Origin: an uncultured Oscillospiraceae bacterium
GTDB taxonomy: Bacteria > Bacillota > Clostridia > Oscillospirales > Oscillospiraceae
DNA: 5,776 bases
Direction: 5' to 3'
NCBI GenBank assembly: GCA_905233785.1
Contig: CAJOCV010000114.1
Coordinates: forward strand, 1 to 5,776
The notes below the pieces were generated by a model. It did not search any database. It was not told where the DNA came from and was given only the letters and a program-made list of their open reading frames with translations. Numbering within the stretch: position 1 is the first letter of the stretch; every line of letters begins with the position of its first letter. Below, in pieces: positions 3,688-5,776 of this stretch. The position numbers and the translations under genes are program-made.

Positions 3688-5676
3688 ATGAACGATAAAA
3701 AGAAATTTCGCTTCGGGCTGTTCCTCGTGACCATCGGCATCGTCTATGGCGATATTGGCACCTCGCCGATGTATGTCATGAAGTCCATCCTCGAGGGGAA
3801 CGGCGGCCTCCAGAACGTGAGCGAGAGCTTTATCATCGGCTCGCTGTCGCTTGTCATCTGGACGATTACGCTGCTGACCACAGTCAAATATGTACTGATC
3901 GCCATGCAGGCTGACAACCACGGCGAGGGCGGCATCTTCTCGCTCTACGCGCTGGTGAAAAACTGCGGCAAATGGCTGATCCTGCCCGCGATGCTGGGCG
4001 GCGCGGCGCTGCTGGCCGACGGCGTGCTGACCCCGGCAGTCACCGTGACCACGGCGGTGGAGGGTCTCAGAAGCATCGAGCGCATGAGCCGCTTTCTCGG
4101 CGAAGGACAGACCAGGGTCGTGCTTATCACCCTTGCGATCATCACCGTCCTGTTTGCCATCCAGCACGCCGGCACCAGCCGCATCGGAAAGGCCTTCGGC
4201 CCTGTGATGCTGCTCTGGTTCTCCTTCCTCGGCGTGACGGGGCTTTTGCACATCGGGGCGCTGCCCGCCGTGCTCAGAGCCTTTAACCCGATCTATGCCG
4301 TGCAGGTGCTGGTAAGCCCCTACAACAAGGCGGGCTTTATGATTCTCGGCAGCGTCTTTCTCGCCACCACCGGCGCGGAGGCGCTCTACTCCGATATGGG
4401 GCATGTCGGCAAGGAGAACATCTACTTCAGCTGGCCGTTTGTAAAGCTCTGCCTGATCCTCAACTATCTCGGTCAGGGCGCCTGGATCATCCGGAACCAG
4501 GCCGACGCCGCCCTCTACGCGGTGGAGGACTTGAATCCCTTCTTTCTGATGCTCCCCCTCGGGCTGCGCCCCTTCGCGGTCGTGCTGGGCGCGGCGGCGG
4601 CGATCATCGCCTCCCAGGCGCTCATTACCGGCTCCTACACGCTGGTTTCCGAGGCGATTTTGCTCGATCTGCTGCCGCATCTCGAGATCCGCTACCCTGC
4701 GCAGACCAAGGGGCAGCTCTATATCTCCACCGTCAACACCATCCTCTGGATCGGCTGCAGTATGGTAGTGCTCTATTTCCGCTCCGGCGCGCGCATGGAG
4801 TCGGCCTACGGCCTCGCCATCACGGTGACGATGCTGATGACGACGCTGCTCATCTCGGTCTACCTCAGCAAAATCCGCGGCAAAAAGCTTGCCGGATACG
4901 CGCTGCTGCTCATTTTCGGCGCGGTGGAGGCGGTATTCTTCCTCTCGAGCCTCGGAAAATTCGCCCACGGCGGCTATGTCACCGTGATCCTCACGCTGCT
5001 GCTGCTTGCGATCATGGTGGTCTGGTACCGCGGCACCCAGCTTGAGCACCAGTACAGCACCAAGCTCAAATTCGCCGACTATGTGGAGAACCTGCGCAAG
5101 CTGCACGATGACGAGGCGCTGCCCCTGCTGGCAAATAACCTCGTCTATCTCGACAGCAGCCCGGACACGGAGTATATCGACCGCGACATTCTCTATTCCA
5201 TCCTCGATAAGGACCAGAAGCGCGCCCAGGCTTATTGGTTTGTGAGCGTGAACGTCCTGAGCGAGCCGGACACCATGGACTACCGCGTGGAGACCTATGG
5301 GACGGATTTTATCTTCCGCGTCAAGCTCGATCTCGGCTTTCAGTGCTCCCCGCGCATCAACGTCTACCTGCGCCAGATCGTGCAGGATCTGCAGGAGAGC
5401 GGCGAGCTGCCGCCCCAGGACAAGAAGTACTCCATCTATGGCCCCTCCACGGTGGGCACCTTCAAGTTCTGTATCATCCACAAATCCGTCACCACCAAGA
5501 CAGAGCTTTCGACCCTGGACGAGCGCATCCTCAACACCAAGTACCTGATCCGCCGCCTGGCCGGCTCAAAGGTCACCTGGTACGGGCTGGACACCTCCTC
5601 GCTCATCATGGAGAAGGTGCCGCTCATCACCGGCGGCGGCGGCGACAGCAAGCGCATCCGCCGGGTGAAGCCGTAG
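3688..5676 (+). CDS. kup: Kup-family potassium uptake protein
   Basis: This is a 662-residue Kup (TrkD/HAK) potassium transporter, thought to import K+ with protons across the cytoplasmic membrane. The family fingerprint is complete: YGDIGTSP (20-27), ADNHGEGG (75-82), ADGVLTPA (110-117) with AVEG ending at 126, and TTGAEALYSDMGH (227-239). GQGAW (262-266), NPFFLMLP, IASQALITGSY and FAHGGYV follow. Conserved acidic residues expected in the transport path, including D22, E125 and E231, are present. About 12 membrane helices span residues 10-447. The last 215 residues form the usual cytosolic domain, which in some Firmicutes Kup proteins binds cyclic di-AMP (family knowledge, not visible here). 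Length is normal. The frame is open back to a TTG at 3616, but the promoter lies in that extension and the family N-terminus begins at the ATG at 3688. The ribosome site (GAGCGGA, 3677-3683) is weak. The gene appears monocistronic at its 5' side. Confidence 0.96.
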   Translation: MNDKKKFRFGLFLVTIGIVYGDIGTSPMYVMKSILEGNGGLQNVSESFIIGSLSLVIWTITLLTTVKYVLIAMQADNHGEGGIFSLYALVKNCGKWLILPAMLGGAALLADGVLTPAVTVTTAVEGLRSIERMSRFLGEGQTRVVLITLAIITVLFAIQHAGTSRIGKAFGPVMLLWFSFLGVTGLLHIGALPAVLRAFNPIYAVQVLVSPYNKAGFMILGSVFLATTGAEALYSDMGHVGKENIYFSWPFVKLCLILNYLGQGAWIIRNQADAALYAVEDLNPFFLMLPLGLRPFAVVLGAAAAIIASQALITGSYTLVSEAILLDLLPHLEIRYPAQTKGQLYISTVNTILWIGCSMVVLYFRSGARMESAYGLAITVTMLMTTLLISVYLSKIRGKKLAGYALLLIFGAVEAVFFLSSLGKFAHGGYVTVILTLLLLAIMVVWYRGTQLEHQYSTKLKFADYVENLRKLHDDEALPLLANNLVYLDSSPDTEYIDRDILYSILDKDQKRAQAYWFVSVNVLSEPDTMDYRVETYGTDFIFRVKLDLGFQCSPRINVYLRQIVQDLQESGELPPQDKKYSIYGPSTVGTFKFCIIHKSVTTKTELSTLDERILNTKYLIRRLAGSKVTWYGLDTSSLIMEKVPLITGGGGDSKRIRRVKP

Positions 5677-5695
5677 GGACGAGCATCGCTCGTCC
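5677..5695. repeat. Perfect hairpin directly after the kup stop codon
   Basis: GGACGAGC (5677-5684) and GCTCGTCC (5688-5695) make a perfect 8-bp GC-rich stem with an ATC loop, beginning one base after the stop codon. It is followed by GTTCACCG with no T-tract, so it is not a standard intrinsic terminator. It could be a 3'-end stabiliser or attenuator, or a copy of a short interspersed palindrome. The TAGGG just before it recalls the GTAGGG-plus-stem elements I associate with Clostridia genomes (recollection, unverified). Confidence 0.6.
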
Positions 5696-5743
5696 GTTCA
5701 CCGTAAATCCGTCCGGACAGAGCCGCCTATGAGAGGAGACACG

Positions 5744-5776
5744 ATGGAGTTTGATACCCCGCGGCTGCACATCCGC
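5744..5776 (+). CDS. Probable GNAT-family acetyltransferase, start only
   Basis: Eleven codons are visible before the window ends: MEFDTPRLHIR. The pattern 'TPRL.IR' shortly after the start is the typical opening of RimJ/RimL-type GNAT acetyltransferases, which transfer acetyl from acetyl-CoA to an amine. The start is well supported by AGGAG at 5734-5738, 5 nt before the ATG. The gene follows kup by 67 bp in the same direction and could share its transcript, since the hairpin between them lacks a T-tract. The call rests on so few residues that it is tentative. Confidence 0.55.
   Translation, partial: MEFDTPRLHIR

Noticed and set aside
3661..5481. Open frame of 606 codons on the minus strand antisense to kup
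   Set aside because: The plus strand carries a full Kup protein with all family motifs. The minus translation is rich in H, E, R, D and Q with no recognisable domain, as expected for the mirror of a GC-rich membrane protein gene.
1..5776. CRISPR array, tRNA, rRNA, transposase or integrase
   Set aside because: No spaced direct repeats of CRISPR type, no tRNA cloverleaf with a CCA-type end, and no mobility-gene motifs were seen on either strand.

Overview
The window looks like chromosomal DNA from a GC-rich member of the Firmicutes, most likely a gut-type Clostridia (Oscillospiraceae-like). The grounds are a DUF896/YnzC protein (a family essentially confined to Firmicutes), strong GGAGG-type ribosome binding sites, sigma-A-like promoters with TGn extended -10 boxes, and GC-rich codon use in most genes. 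The assignment to a family is inference; no taxonomic marker gene is present.

Layout. (1) Positions 1-1607, plus strand: the 3' part of a DUF2461 gene, overlapping by 4 bp a family 2 glycosyltransferase. (2) Positions 1607-1643: a hairpin terminator that fills the gap between the convergent glycosyltransferase and DUF896 genes. (3) Positions 1630-2484, minus strand: a two-gene operon, yfbR-like 5'-deoxynucleotidase then DUF896 protein, with its own promoter. (4) Positions 2490-3488: a visibly AT-richer module of a small XRE-type repressor (minus) and a divergent zinc-ribbon, four-helix membrane protein (plus). Their 118-bp shared intergenic region carries two near-identical 20-bp palindromes exactly 60 bp apart, and the module ends in a strong intrinsic terminator. 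(5) Positions 3489-3687: non-coding DNA ending in the promoter and short leader of the next gene. (6) Positions 3688-5676: a full-length Kup-family potassium transporter. A perfect hairpin without a T-tract abuts its stop codon. (7) Positions 5744-5776: the first 11 codons of a probable GNAT acetyltransferase.

How the genes relate. Most are ordinary housekeeping or surface genes: nucleotide-pool sanitation (YfbR), potassium uptake (Kup) and a cell-envelope-type glycosyltransferase. The one part that looks like an undescribed unit is the XRE/zinc-ribbon membrane protein pair. It has its own divergent control region with paired operators, its own terminator and a base composition unlike its neighbours. 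Its function cannot be read from the sequence. The best-supported reading is an autoregulated repressor controlling both itself and a membrane protein of unknown role.
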